NCBI GenBank assembly: GCA_021778575.1
Contig: JAJYCH010000060.1
Location: forward strand, 1 to 12,255
Reading direction: 5' to 3'
Origin: Planctomycetota bacterium
GTDB taxonomy: Bacteria > Planctomycetota > Planctomycetia > Isosphaerales > Isosphaeraceae
Length of the DNA: 12,255 nucleotides
Position numbers and translations under genes: made by a program. Of this stretch, positions 1-6,659 are shown piece by piece (the stretch's first letter is position 1; each line of letters opens with the position of its first letter). The notes under the pieces were generated by a model. That model was given only the letters and a program-made list of their open reading frames with translations, had not been told where the DNA came from and did no database searches.

Positions 1-402
1 CTGATATCCGATGTTCCGGTAGGCGTCGAGATCCCAGCAGACCGCTTCGGCGCCGAGAACGTTGCATTCCAGCCGAAATTCCGCCTCGCGGACACCCACC
101 TTGCTCTGATGGTTGAGCCAGGGGGCGGCGACGTTTCGTTCCCCCGCGAAGACGAGAACCTCGACAACCGGCAAACCGCGACGGACTGCGTACTCATGTA
201 GCAGGCAGGCCGCAGTGATCGCTCCGTCATCGGCATGGGGACAGAGCATCACCAGCGGACGGTCGGGGCGAAGCCGGGGACGAAGCGCATCGCGAATGTC
301 GAGGAGCTGGCCGTGCGAGCCGCTCCCCTGGACCGTCTTGAGCAGGTCGTCGAACGGAGCTTGCCAGTGAGTACAGCGTGACGACATCGGCGGGCTATCC
401 AT
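1..402 (-). CDS. PIG-L/LmbE-family deacetylase, 3' end outside the window
   Basis: This reading frame runs leftwards off the window; 134 N-terminal codons are visible without a stop. Residues 50-60 read LVMLCPHADDG, which matches the zinc-binding HPDD(E) motif after a hydrophobic beta strand that marks PIG-L/LmbE deacetylases. It is followed by a helix, then a second strand (VVEVLVFAGER) and a segment REAEFRLECNVLGAEAV that fits the R-x-x-E-x-x-x-A-x-x-x-LG block of the family. These zinc enzymes remove acetyl groups from N-acetylglucosamine-type sugars; the substrate here is unknown. The start is the ATG at 402-400, with GGAG 11 nt upstream; another in-frame ATG lies five codons further in. 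About 45 residues precede the first strand, more than in minimal family members. The motif has Ala for Pro and Gly for the final Glu. The family call is fairly sure; the specificity is not. Confidence 0.8.
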   Translation of the reverse strand, partial: MDSPPMSSRCTHWQAPFDDLLKTVQGSGSHGQLLDIRDALRPRLRPDRPLVMLCPHADDGAITAACLLHEYAVRRGLPVVEVLVFAGERNVAAPWLNHQSKVGVREAEFRLECNVLGAEAVCWDLDAYRNIGYQ

Positions 403-541
403 GAGCGTGAGTGCTCCGGCAAGGCGGACCGGCGCGGCGACCGGGGACAAACGTAGGCGTGAATACCGCGACGACGCTGGGTCTGATCACGGACGGCGAC
501 CCCTCGCCAATCGGTGAGTTCCCCGATTCTCGGTGAGCACC

Positions 542-570
542 ATTGTGTTATGCAAACTCCACGGCGTCAA
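542..570 (-). promoter_or_regulatory. candidate sigma-70-type promoter for the PIG-L gene
   Basis: On the minus strand TTGACG (570-565) is followed after exactly 17 nt by CACAAT (547-542), a 9 of 12 match to the sigma-70 consensus with ideal spacing. It faces the PIG-L gene and would give a leader of roughly 130 nt. Matches of this quality can arise by chance and planctomycete promoters are poorly characterised. Confidence 0.35.
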
Positions 571-667
571 CGCACCGGTCTCCCCAGCCGACTCATTCCG
601 CCGAAATTCCAGATGGTCTCATGAGAACTTCACCCGGAATTCGGGCGCGGACCGCGTCATCCGTCTT

Positions 668-689
668 GCCGGAATCGCGCCGATCCGGC
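668..689 (+). repeat. imperfect inverted repeat in the leader of the GT-C-like gene
   Basis: GCCGGAATCG (668-677) and CGATCCGGC (681-689) are complementary apart from one bulged A, with a three-base CGC loop. The hairpin ends about 55 bp before the ATG at 745. No T-run follows, so it is not an intrinsic terminator; it could be an mRNA leader structure or an operator, or be chance in GC-rich DNA. Confidence 0.4.
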
Positions 690-744
690 AACGTGGGCGA
701 TTGTTCCCGGATCTGAAGGGAAGGGGAAGGGGGGAGCTTCAAGG

Positions 745-2658
745 ATGAATGAACCGGTCGATCCTCAGAAAGACCCGGTCGGCGGCTCGAACTTCGTCCT
801 TCCACTTGCAGTGATCTTCGCGACTCTCTGCGTCTGGCCTTACGCTCGGTGGTTCGCTCACCCCAGTCTGTTCGACGACGACTTACTTCGGGTCGGCTCA
901 CTCCGGCGCTCGACGCTGGGCGAGTCGCTGTTCCGCCCGTTCAACGAGCACATGGCCCCGCTGTTCGAGGTCGTCTCCCGGCTGGCCTGGATCGCCGCCG
1001 GTCGGCAGGTCTCGACAGTGGCTCTCACCTATCAGGTCTCTTGCTTCCTGGCCTTCACCTTGACCACGCTTCTGCTTGCCTCGGTCATCCAGCGCGAGCT
1101 TCGATCGCGAACCGTCACCCTGATTGGCGTCGCGGCCTTTGCACTGTCCGCCGTGTCGGCCGAGACGGTCCTCTGGTTCTCGGCAAGCAGCTTCGAGTGG
1201 TCGGCCCTGGCCGTGCTCGGTGCGTGGTATGGGGTGATTCGCGGACAAGATGCCTCGGGGCGAACCAGCCGGGTCGGCTGGCTGGCCGGGTCGGTCCTTG
1301 CGAGCCTGGCCGCGCCGGCGTTCTCGGCGATCGGAATTCTGGCGGGGCCGATCGCGGCGGTCCGGGGGTTAGCGACGGTCGATCGAGCCAAACCGGTTGC
1401 TCGATGGCTTGTTCAGTCGCTGGCGCCACTCATCGGCACGGCCATCTATCTCTTGATTTGTCATCAGTTTGCGTACGGCCAGATCCTCTCGTCGAGCGTC
1501 CGCCGGAACCTCGACCCGATCGCGGCTCTCCTGGCAACTCTGCTGGCTCCGTCCGGGCTCTTGATTCCGGCCCTGGTGGGGCAGGCAAGCCTGCTCCGAA
1601 CCGTGCCTGGGTTCGTTCTGGCAGCGGCTTCAATCGCTGGTTTGCTAGCCTGTCTGGGACTGGCCTGGCGATCCCGTGACCGTGGGCTGATTCTGGGCGG
1701 ACTTTCGTTGATCGTCGGCGGTTATCTCGCGACCTATGCAACCAGAGCCCGGCCGGGCGACCTGTCGATCTTCGAGATCCAGCGCTATCATCTGTTTCCG
1801 CAACTGGGTCTGGTCCTGCTTCTGGCGTCCAGCGTCCGACCCATCGTGAGCCGGTTCGACCGGAGCTGGTTCTCCAGCCTGGCGGGAGCCGTCGCGCTGG
1901 CGGGTCTGCTGGCGGTTGGCCAGTATCCACTCATGCAAGCGGCGTCGGATCGACAATTTCGCTATCCCGACCAGCCCCGAGCGATCGCCGCGACGCTGCG
2001 ACTCGAAGCCGCCTGCGACGAGCTGGGAGTGACCCAGATCCAGGCGTTAAATGCCATCGACCCGGTACAAGTTCCCTGGTTTCCGAAGCGCGGGCCGTTC
2101 CATCCGATGCTGCACCTGTTCGGCCCGGGACCCGTTCAGACCGGTTGTCCGGAGGATCGGGTTCGAGCAAGCTTGATCGCCCGACTGACGATCGAGGACC
2201 GTGAGGCGATCTTTGGCGGGCTCAACGCGACGAATTATCGACTTACCGAGGCCCAAATCGCTGCCGAGACCCTGGCCGGCTCGCGACTCATCCCTTCGGA
2301 GCGCATGGTTTCTCCCGGTCCCGACAGCTATCGAGCCAGTGGCCGGGGTTCGATGCTGGAATTCGAGCTCGACCCGGACGACGGTCCGATCAGCGGGCTC
2401 ATCTTGCCGGGACTTCGAGCCCGAAACGACGTGGAAATCTGGTGGACCGATGATCCGGCCGTCTGGACAATCACCCGGAGCGTCCGCTGGACGCCTGATC
2501 CAACAGGATTGGCGGCCATCGACGTCGCCCGGTTGCCGCACTGGCGGCCGAATTTCGTCCGGCGAGTTCGCGTCTACTTCCGCGAATGGGGGCCGGTTGA
2601 ACTCGGTCCCCCTCGGTTTGCTCGGGGTTCAGAGGGCAGGGTCCTCAAACAGCCTTGA
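745..2658 (+). CDS. polytopic membrane protein, GT-C glycosyltransferase-like, with C-terminal soluble domain
   Basis: This 637-residue protein has about eleven hydrophobic segments (near residues 16-36, 95-114, 122-147, 149-165, 178-205, 221-245, 256-280, 287-307, 313-331, 348-365, 375-395) and then a soluble tail of about 240 residues. The first loop carries an acidic DDD cluster (residues 44-46) followed by FNEHMAPLF (66-74), the layout of GT-C glycosyltransferases, in which an acidic motif in the first extracytoplasmic loop helps bind metal or act as base and the sugar comes from a polyprenyl-phosphate donor. The tail (about 535-620) looks beta-rich. The start is supported by GGGGAG at 731-736, 8 nt before the ATG. 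A role in sugar transfer to an envelope polymer or protein is inference; I know no specific homologue. Its last 30 bp overlap the convergent gene. Confidence 0.7.
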   Translation: MNEPVDPQKDPVGGSNFVLPLAVIFATLCVWPYARWFAHPSLFDDDLLRVGSLRRSTLGESLFRPFNEHMAPLFEVVSRLAWIAAGRQVSTVALTYQVSCFLAFTLTTLLLASVIQRELRSRTVTLIGVAAFALSAVSAETVLWFSASSFEWSALAVLGAWYGVIRGQDASGRTSRVGWLAGSVLASLAAPAFSAIGILAGPIAAVRGLATVDRAKPVARWLVQSLAPLIGTAIYLLICHQFAYGQILSSSVRRNLDPIAALLATLLAPSGLLIPALVGQASLLRTVPGFVLAAASIAGLLACLGLAWRSRDRGLILGGLSLIVGGYLATYATRARPGDLSIFEIQRYHLFPQLGLVLLLASSVRPIVSRFDRSWFSSLAGAVALAGLLAVGQYPLMQAASDRQFRYPDQPRAIAATLRLEAACDELGVTQIQALNAIDPVQVPWFPKRGPFHPMLHLFGPGPVQTGCPEDRVRASLIARLTIEDREAIFGGLNATNYRLTEAQIAAETLAGSRLIPSERMVSPGPDSYRASGRGSMLEFELDPDDGPISGLILPGLRARNDVEIWWTDDPAVWTITRSVRWTPDPTGLAAIDVARLPHWRPNFVRRVRVYFREWGPVELGPPRFARGSEGRVLKQP

Positions 2659-3168
2659 GCGGAAGTTGGCCCACTCGTTGGCTCTCGGGTGATCTTCACC
2701 GTGTTCGGCCATCAACTCGGTGATCCGTTCGTCGAGGAGATCGAATCGTTCGGAAAGGACCCGAAGGACCGCCAGAGCCAGAGCTTCGGCAGCACGGGGC
2801 TCGTCGCGGCGAAGGTCCTCGTGACCGGCCCGATCGAGAGTCCAGACGGTCAGTTTGGAGGTCGCCCGGATCGTGGCGGTCGGGTTCGTCGACCGAAAAA
2901 AGGTCGTCGTCCCGAAGATCGCCGGAGCGGTCATCGAGGCGAGGCGATCGGTCGGTCCATTCGCCGTCGTCCGTTCGATCGCGACCGTACCATCAAGGAC
3001 GAACCAGAGCTGGTCGTTCGGTCGTCCCTGGACGAGCAGGGGGGCTCCGTCGGCGACGGGGTGCTCGATCAGCCGGTGAAAGACCGCGATCCGCGCGCCC
3101 TCCTCGATCCCGGCGAGAAGTGGAGAGGACAGGAACTTCGCGGCTCTATCCGTCGTGAGCAATACCAT
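2629..3168 (-). CDS. stand-alone cyclic-nucleotide-binding-fold protein (CAP_ED-like)
   Basis: With the start chosen here the protein has 179 residues and essentially one domain. An N-terminal helical part (LSSPLLAGIEEGARIAVFHRL) leads to a beta roll with LLVQGRPNDQLWFVLDGTVAIE (44-65), the typical strand-turn-strand of cNMP-binding domains, and FGTTTFFRSTNPTATIRA (85-102) at the phosphate-binding cassette. The usual Glu after FG is Thr and the usual Arg before the TAT-like stretch is missing, so binding of cAMP or cGMP is doubtful. The C-terminal helices carry no obvious DNA-binding helix-turn-helix, unlike Crp/Fnr regulators, so it is probably a protein-protein or small-molecule sensor. A longer form from GTG at 3204 is open, but the ATG at 3168 has a better ribosome-binding site. 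Its 3' end overlaps the GT-C-like gene on the other strand by 30 bp. Confidence 0.75.
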   Translation of the reverse strand: MVLLTTDRAAKFLSSPLLAGIEEGARIAVFHRLIEHPVADGAPLLVQGRPNDQLWFVLDGTVAIERTTANGPTDRLASMTAPAIFGTTTFFRSTNPTATIRATSKLTVWTLDRAGHEDLRRDEPRAAEALALAVLRVLSERFDLLDERITELMAEHGEDHPRANEWANFRSRLFEDPAL

Positions 3169-3177
3169 CGAATCGAA

Positions 3178-3182
3178 CTCCC
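3178..3182 (-). promoter_or_regulatory. ribosome-binding site deciding the start of the cNMP-fold gene
   Basis: GGGAG on the minus strand lies 9 nt before the ATG at 3168-3166. The upstream GTG at 3204 has no comparable purine-rich stretch at the right distance, which favours the shorter 179-residue protein. Confidence 0.6.
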
Positions 3183-3445
3183 AGGAACAGGATCGTTGGA
3201 GCACGGACGTGGGGACGAAGCGGGCTCGGCCGACCGCGATTCCACACCCTTCCGAGTCCTCTTTCTCTTTCTACGGTCGAGTTCGCGGATCGGTGGGGTT
3301 TTCCGGAAGAAATCAATTCTGATTATCCCGATCTTCCCAGCTTGCCGGATTCGACGTATCCCACCGGCTTTCTCTCCGATCCCTACTGATGGATCGCGCC
3401 GACGGTGACCGGGAGGACCGGGTCGAGAGGTCGAAGGCGCTGGGC

Positions 3446-3450
3446 GGAGG
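3446..3450 (+). promoter_or_regulatory. ribosome-binding site deciding the lipoprotein start
   Basis: GGAGG followed by GATTCGCC places an 8-nt spacer before the ATG at 3459. The frame is open back to an ATG at 3405, but that start would put 18 mostly polar and basic residues before the signal peptide, so 3459 is preferred. Confidence 0.75.
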
Positions 3451-3458
3451 GATTCGCC

Positions 3459-4658
3459 ATGCGATATGGATTAGGTCTTGTGGTGCTGTCGTTCGTGGCC
3501 GGATTGTCGGGCTGCGCGGCGACTTCGCGGATGGATGGCGGGCCGAGTCTGGGTTCCCAGGCATGGAACCAGGCTCCGGCTCCACCGCAACGAACCGTGG
3601 CCAACACCTCACCGGCCGCCGTGCCGGTGGAGGATGATGTCTTCCACGCCGCTCAAAAACCGGCGGGGCTGGCAAAGTACTTCCCCGGGTTGCAGCGGCC
3701 CCCGGCCGAGTCGCCCAAAGTTCTGGCCCGTTATCGGCCGACCTGGTTCGGGCTCCGTCCGAGCAGCACTCCGGCGGCGCCCCCGGCTCCCACCAATTAC
3801 ATGACCGACGCCCGGGCGGGCCTGAATCAGCCGATTCTCGACCCGGCCACGCTCCCGGTCGCCCTGCAAGTTCCCAGTCCAAAGGGCGCGACCGACGCCG
3901 CCGTCAATCCGGCCGGAGCCGAAGAACCGATTGTCGGCCCGGCGAAAGCAACAGAGTCGGGTTCCACCGCCGACTCAACCTCGGCCAAGCCTGCCTCGGA
4001 ACTCCCCGTCCTGGGCTCGGGTCCGATGAAACCTGTCTCGGAAGACGTCAATCCGCTACCGACCGCCAACGAGCCGGGAAGTCAACCCGTCGCCGTCGTC
4101 AACCAGATGCCCGATGTTCCCGCAGTTAACCCCCAAGATTCGGCGAAACCCGCGAATTCCGAGACGGTTCCGTCGCTCGCACAGACACCCGCCGGCAGCA
4201 CGGCGGATGCTCCGAAGGCACCGGACCCTCTGGCGGACGCCAAGGCCGTCAAAGCCGTGACGAACCCAATCAATCCGAGCCTTCCGCCGGGATTGCCGGA
4301 GCCGACCGTCCCGGCCTCCTACGCGTCGATTGTCGTCGCGCAGCAGGCCGTCGGGTTCAAGAAGCATTCGATCGAACGGGTTTATGCCTCGTCGCAATCG
4401 GTCCCGCGACCAACGGCCCAGTCGGTCCCGCGACCGACGGCCCAGTCGATTCCTCGTCCCATCATCAAGCCGACCGCACAATCGCAACCGGTCCCGACCT
4501 CGTTGTCACGGCCATCGCCTCAGGCCACGCCTTCGGCGCAGTCGGGCGCGACTTCAGCCTCGGAGACAACCTGGCAGCGTCCTTGCCTCCGACGGCTCGT
4601 CCGCAAGGTCTGCAAGCTCGGCGAATACGCCGACCCGCCCACGGCTGCCCCTCATTGA
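3459..4658 (+). CDS. proline/alanine-rich lipoprotein of unknown function
   Basis: The 399-residue product begins MRYGLGLVVLSFVAGLSGCA, a textbook lipoprotein signal peptide: short basic start, hydrophobic core, and an LSGC lipobox with Cys19 as the lipid-modified residue. Ala at positions +2 and +3 does not suggest inner-membrane retention. The rest is low in complexity, rich in Pro, Ala, Ser, Thr and Val, and probably disordered; I recognise no enzyme domain. Near the C terminus a QSVPRPTA unit occurs twice in tandem (313-328) with a degenerate third copy, and the protein ends in a short basic, cysteine-containing segment (CLRRLVRKVCKLGEY). Such proteins often span the periplasm or act as envelope spacers, but that is inference. 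The gene stands alone, with a divergent gene upstream and a terminator 28 bp downstream. Confidence 0.75.
   Translation: MRYGLGLVVLSFVAGLSGCAATSRMDGGPSLGSQAWNQAPAPPQRTVANTSPAAVPVEDDVFHAAQKPAGLAKYFPGLQRPPAESPKVLARYRPTWFGLRPSSTPAAPPAPTNYMTDARAGLNQPILDPATLPVALQVPSPKGATDAAVNPAGAEEPIVGPAKATESGSTADSTSAKPASELPVLGSGPMKPVSEDVNPLPTANEPGSQPVAVVNQMPDVPAVNPQDSAKPANSETVPSLAQTPAGSTADAPKAPDPLADAKAVKAVTNPINPSLPPGLPEPTVPASYASIVVAQQAVGFKKHSIERVYASSQSVPRPTAQSVPRPTAQSIPRPIIKPTAQSQPVPTSLSRPSPQATPSAQSGATSASETTWQRPCLRRLVRKVCKLGEYADPPTAAPH
4395..4460 (+). repeat. 24-bp in-frame tandem repeat inside the lipoprotein gene
   Basis: Two 24-bp units (4395-4418 and 4419-4442) differ at two positions only and encode QSVPRPTA twice. 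A partial third unit (4443-4460) encodes QSIPRP with several base changes, and a further PTAQSQ echo follows. The near identity at third codon positions points to recent duplication and possible copy-number variation. Confidence 0.85.
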
Positions 4659-4686
4659 TTTGTCGCAGGACTGAAGCAAGGATCAC

Positions 4687-4738
4687 GACGGGGCAGGGGG
4701 GATCGATCTCGACCGATCCCCCCTGCCCGTCAAATTTT
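4687..4738 (+). terminator. intrinsic terminator between convergent genes
   Basis: A 19-nt left arm (4687-4705) pairs with an 18-nt right arm (4714-4731) with one bulged G and an 8-base loop; the core is six G:C pairs in a row. AAATTTT follows, giving a short U-tract in the rightward direction, so it should end the lipoprotein transcript. No T-run follows on the minus strand, but the stem starts about 10 bp past the stop of the convergent sulfatase-like gene and may also protect that mRNA 3' end. Confidence 0.75.
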
Positions 4739-4741
4739 GTG

Positions 4742-6223
4742 TTACTGACTGTCACCCGTCCGGTCGACGTCCCTGAGTGGTGGGAGGTCGTCGATCGCGT
4801 CTCGTTTGACGGCCTCGACGAACCGTCGGAGGGTCAGTTCCAGTTGGTCGGCCACGTCCGGGTTCTCGGCGGCAACGTCGTTCTGGTCCCAGCGATCCTC
4901 GGGTTTCCGATAAAGCTCAGGGGCACGGGGCTCGTCGGGGTCTACCTCGATGGGGACGATCAGATGCCAGAGATGCGTCCGGATCGCGAATTCCTCGACG
5001 TCCATTCCCAGGCAGGCATAGTCACGAACCTTCGCTTGCTCGCCGCGAATGACCGGCAAAAGGTCGTGACCGTGGGCCTGGTCGCTCGGAGGGAGCCCGA
5101 GCGCCGCGAGGATGGTCGGTAAGAGGTCAACCGTCTGCACGATCGCCTGGCGACGCGACCCGCCTTGCTCGCCTTTCGGCATCCGGACGATCAACGGGGT
5201 ATGGATCAGTTCCTCATAGAGCCATGGGCGAAATCGTCGGACGTAGCCATGCTCGCCGAGCGGTTCTCCCTGGTCCGCCGTGAAGACGACGAGCGTGTCC
5301 TCAAGCCGCCCGGACGCCTTGAGCGAGTCGAACAGCTCGCCGAGCCAGCGGTCGACCAGCGTCACGGTCCCCGCGTAGGTCCGCCGGAGCCTGAGAAGTT
5401 CTTCCTCGGTCAAGACATCGCCAACGGCTCCGGCCGGAACATCAATCAGGACACGGACTTCCTCCAGCGTTGTCTCGTCGTCATCCTCGATCAAATCCCC
5501 TTCCTCACCGGCCTCGAACTCGTCGGGCTCGGCCGCCGCGTACTGGTCGCGATAGGGCTGAGGGGGGTCCCACGGACCGTGGGGGCTGAACAGGTCGAGC
5601 CAGAGCAAGAATGGCAACGGATCAGCCTGGTGACGATCGAGCCAGTCGACGGCCGCCCGGACCGTTCGCGCAACTCCCGTGTTTTCTTCGACTTCCGTCT
5701 TCAGAACGGCCCGATTGCGGAGGAACTGTTCCCAGCGGCCCTTCCAGAGATCATGGTCCGGGTCGTCGGCGTCGGGAAGACGGAGCCCCGGCTCATCGGC
5801 GATCTTGATCCGGCGCGTTCGAGGGTCTTCGGGCGGGACGAGCGGGTCGTATCCCTGGCCGCGAATCCAGATCACTTCGTCCCAACCTCTTCCGAATCCT
5901 TGAGTTGCATCACGGAGCAGGGGGACGTCGGAGATCAGGGCCGAGGTCACGCCCTGGTTCCAGAGCAGATCGGGCAAGATCGTCTCGTCGTGGCGAAGTG
6001 CGGTCCAGCCCGATTCCGGATCAGGAAATCCATAACGCCCGGTCCACCAGCTTCGACGGGTCGGCAGCGTGGTCAGGTTTTCGGGAAAATGATGGTCAAA
6101 GACGACTCCCTCGGTCGCCAGCCGGTCGAGATTGGGGGTCTCGATCCAGCTATTGCCGTAAGCGCCCAGGAAACCCAGATGAAGCCCATTGCAGACGACG
6201 ACGATGACGTTCATGGAGCCCAT
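4742..6223 (-). CDS. sulfatase-superfamily hydrolase with Thr in place of the formylglycine Cys
   Basis: The 493-residue protein has the alkaline-phosphatase/sulfatase fold: NVIVVVCNGLHLGFLGAYGN (5-24), then NLDRLATEGVVFDHHF, the nucleophile block TTLPTRRSWWTGRY (51-64), SPHGPW (213-218), FTADQGEPLGEHGY (314-327) and TPLIVRMP. In active sulfatases the nucleophile block is C-x-P-S-R with Cys converted to formylglycine; here the position is Thr52. The first metal-binding Asp is Asn12, and the residue after Asp317 is Gln instead of His or Asn. Arg56, the TGR motif, His215 and Asp317 remain. An acidic insert lies at about 229-252. No signal peptide is seen, so it is probably cytoplasmic. A Thr nucleophile would fit a phosphodiesterase or phosphatase of this superfamily, or the protein may be inactive. 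A second ATG at 6214 is possible; neither start has a strong ribosome-binding site. It lies 49 bp after the MazG-like gene, perhaps co-transcribed. Confidence 0.85.
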   Translation of the reverse strand: MGSMNVIVVVCNGLHLGFLGAYGNSWIETPNLDRLATEGVVFDHHFPENLTTLPTRRSWWTGRYGFPDPESGWTALRHDETILPDLLWNQGVTSALISDVPLLRDATQGFGRGWDEVIWIRGQGYDPLVPPEDPRTRRIKIADEPGLRLPDADDPDHDLWKGRWEQFLRNRAVLKTEVEENTGVARTVRAAVDWLDRHQADPLPFLLWLDLFSPHGPWDPPQPYRDQYAAAEPDEFEAGEEGDLIEDDDETTLEEVRVLIDVPAGAVGDVLTEEELLRLRRTYAGTVTLVDRWLGELFDSLKASGRLEDTLVVFTADQGEPLGEHGYVRRFRPWLYEELIHTPLIVRMPKGEQGGSRRQAIVQTVDLLPTILAALGLPPSDQAHGHDLLPVIRGEQAKVRDYACLGMDVEEFAIRTHLWHLIVPIEVDPDEPRAPELYRKPEDRWDQNDVAAENPDVADQLELTLRRFVEAVKRDAIDDLPPLRDVDRTGDSQ

Positions 6224-6272
6224 TGTAACGACCGACCAGCCCCGGGGAAGGACGCGGTGATCGGCGACCCAA

Positions 6273-6659
6273 TCACTCGGGCGGATCGGTGGGTTGGTAC
6301 GCGGTGTATTTGTCGGCTCGACCTCGCGATTGCTCGACCGGATACTTCAGTGCCGCCAGTTGCACTTTTTCGAGCAGACTCGACGAAAGATCGACCTGGC
6401 AAACATCAGCCAACCGGAGGATCACCCAGAGACAGTCGGCAAGCTCGTGAGAAACCTCGCGGTGCGTAGTGGGTTGCCCCAGATCCCGCTCGATCTGTTC
6501 GTTCGACTTGTAACGGAAATGGTCGAGCAGTTCGCCAACCTCGCTGGCGAGAGCAACCCCGAGATCCTTGGGATGATGGAACGGCTCCCAGTCTCGTTCC
6601 TGCGAGAACGCCAGGACGAGTTCCTTGAGCTGAGCAATGGTCGTTGCCGCGTCGGTCAT
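6273..6659 (-). CDS. MazG-like nucleotide pyrophosphohydrolase (dCTPase/RS21-C6 type)
   Basis: This 128-residue protein matches the small all-alpha NTP-pyrophosphatase family. FSQERDWEPFHHPKDLGVALASEVGEL begins at residue 18 and corresponds to the family's (E)RDW-x-x-FH-x-P-K-x-L block. The metal-binding E-x-x-E (Glu40, Glu43) is followed 29 residues later by E-x-x-D (Glu72, Asp75), and KYPVEQSRGRADKYTAY closes the domain as in relatives. Such enzymes hydrolyse (d)NTPs, often dCTP or modified nucleotides, to the monophosphate and pyrophosphate, cleaning the nucleotide pool in the cytoplasm. All four acidic ligands are present and the length is normal, so it should be active. The sulfatase-like gene begins 49 bp downstream on the same strand; the SGNH gene ends 171 bp upstream. 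The substrate cannot be fixed from sequence. Confidence 0.88.
   Translation of the reverse strand: MTDAATTIAQLKELVLAFSQERDWEPFHHPKDLGVALASEVGELLDHFRYKSNEQIERDLGQPTTHREVSHELADCLWVILRLADVCQVDLSSSLLEKVQLAALKYPVEQSRGRADKYTAYQPTDPPE

Larger units (their letters stand above)
403..744. other. divergent intergenic region (342 bp)
   Basis: This gap separates the leftward PIG-L gene from the rightward GT-C-like gene and must hold promoters for both. I see one candidate leftward promoter (542-570) and one imperfect hairpin (668-689). A 71-codon reading frame at 533-748 overlaps the next gene's start, has no recognisable domain and is probably fortuitous. I see no convincing -35/-10 pair for the rightward gene. 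Confidence 0.6.
3169..3458. other. divergent intergenic region (290 bp)
   Basis: This stretch separates the leftward cNMP-fold gene from the rightward lipoprotein gene. It is visibly more AT-rich around 3295-3335 than its surroundings, as expected for promoter DNA, but I cannot find a -35/-10 pair with good spacing in either direction. A 239-codon rightward frame that enters it from 2689 is antisense to the cNMP-fold gene and is not credited. Confidence 0.45.

Noticed and set aside
533..748. 71-codon frame in the first intergenic region
   Set aside because: It has no ribosome-binding site of note, no domain, and overlaps the start of the next gene by four bases; nothing supports it as real.
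3310..3340. AT-rich patch as a promoter or binding site of a DNA-bending protein
   Set aside because: No -35/-10 pair with proper spacing and no clear protein-binding consensus; only the base composition stands out.
2689..3408. 239-codon plus-strand frame opposite the cNMP-fold gene
   Set aside because: It is antisense to a gene with a recognisable fold and is dominated by Arg, Gly and Asp, as expected from the mirror of a GC-rich gene.
5165..6469. 434-codon open frame on the plus strand opposite the sulfatase-like gene
   Set aside because: It is antisense to a well-supported gene and extends into the MazG-like gene; long antisense frames are common in GC-rich DNA. Its translation has no recognisable domain and is rich in Arg, Pro and Gly.
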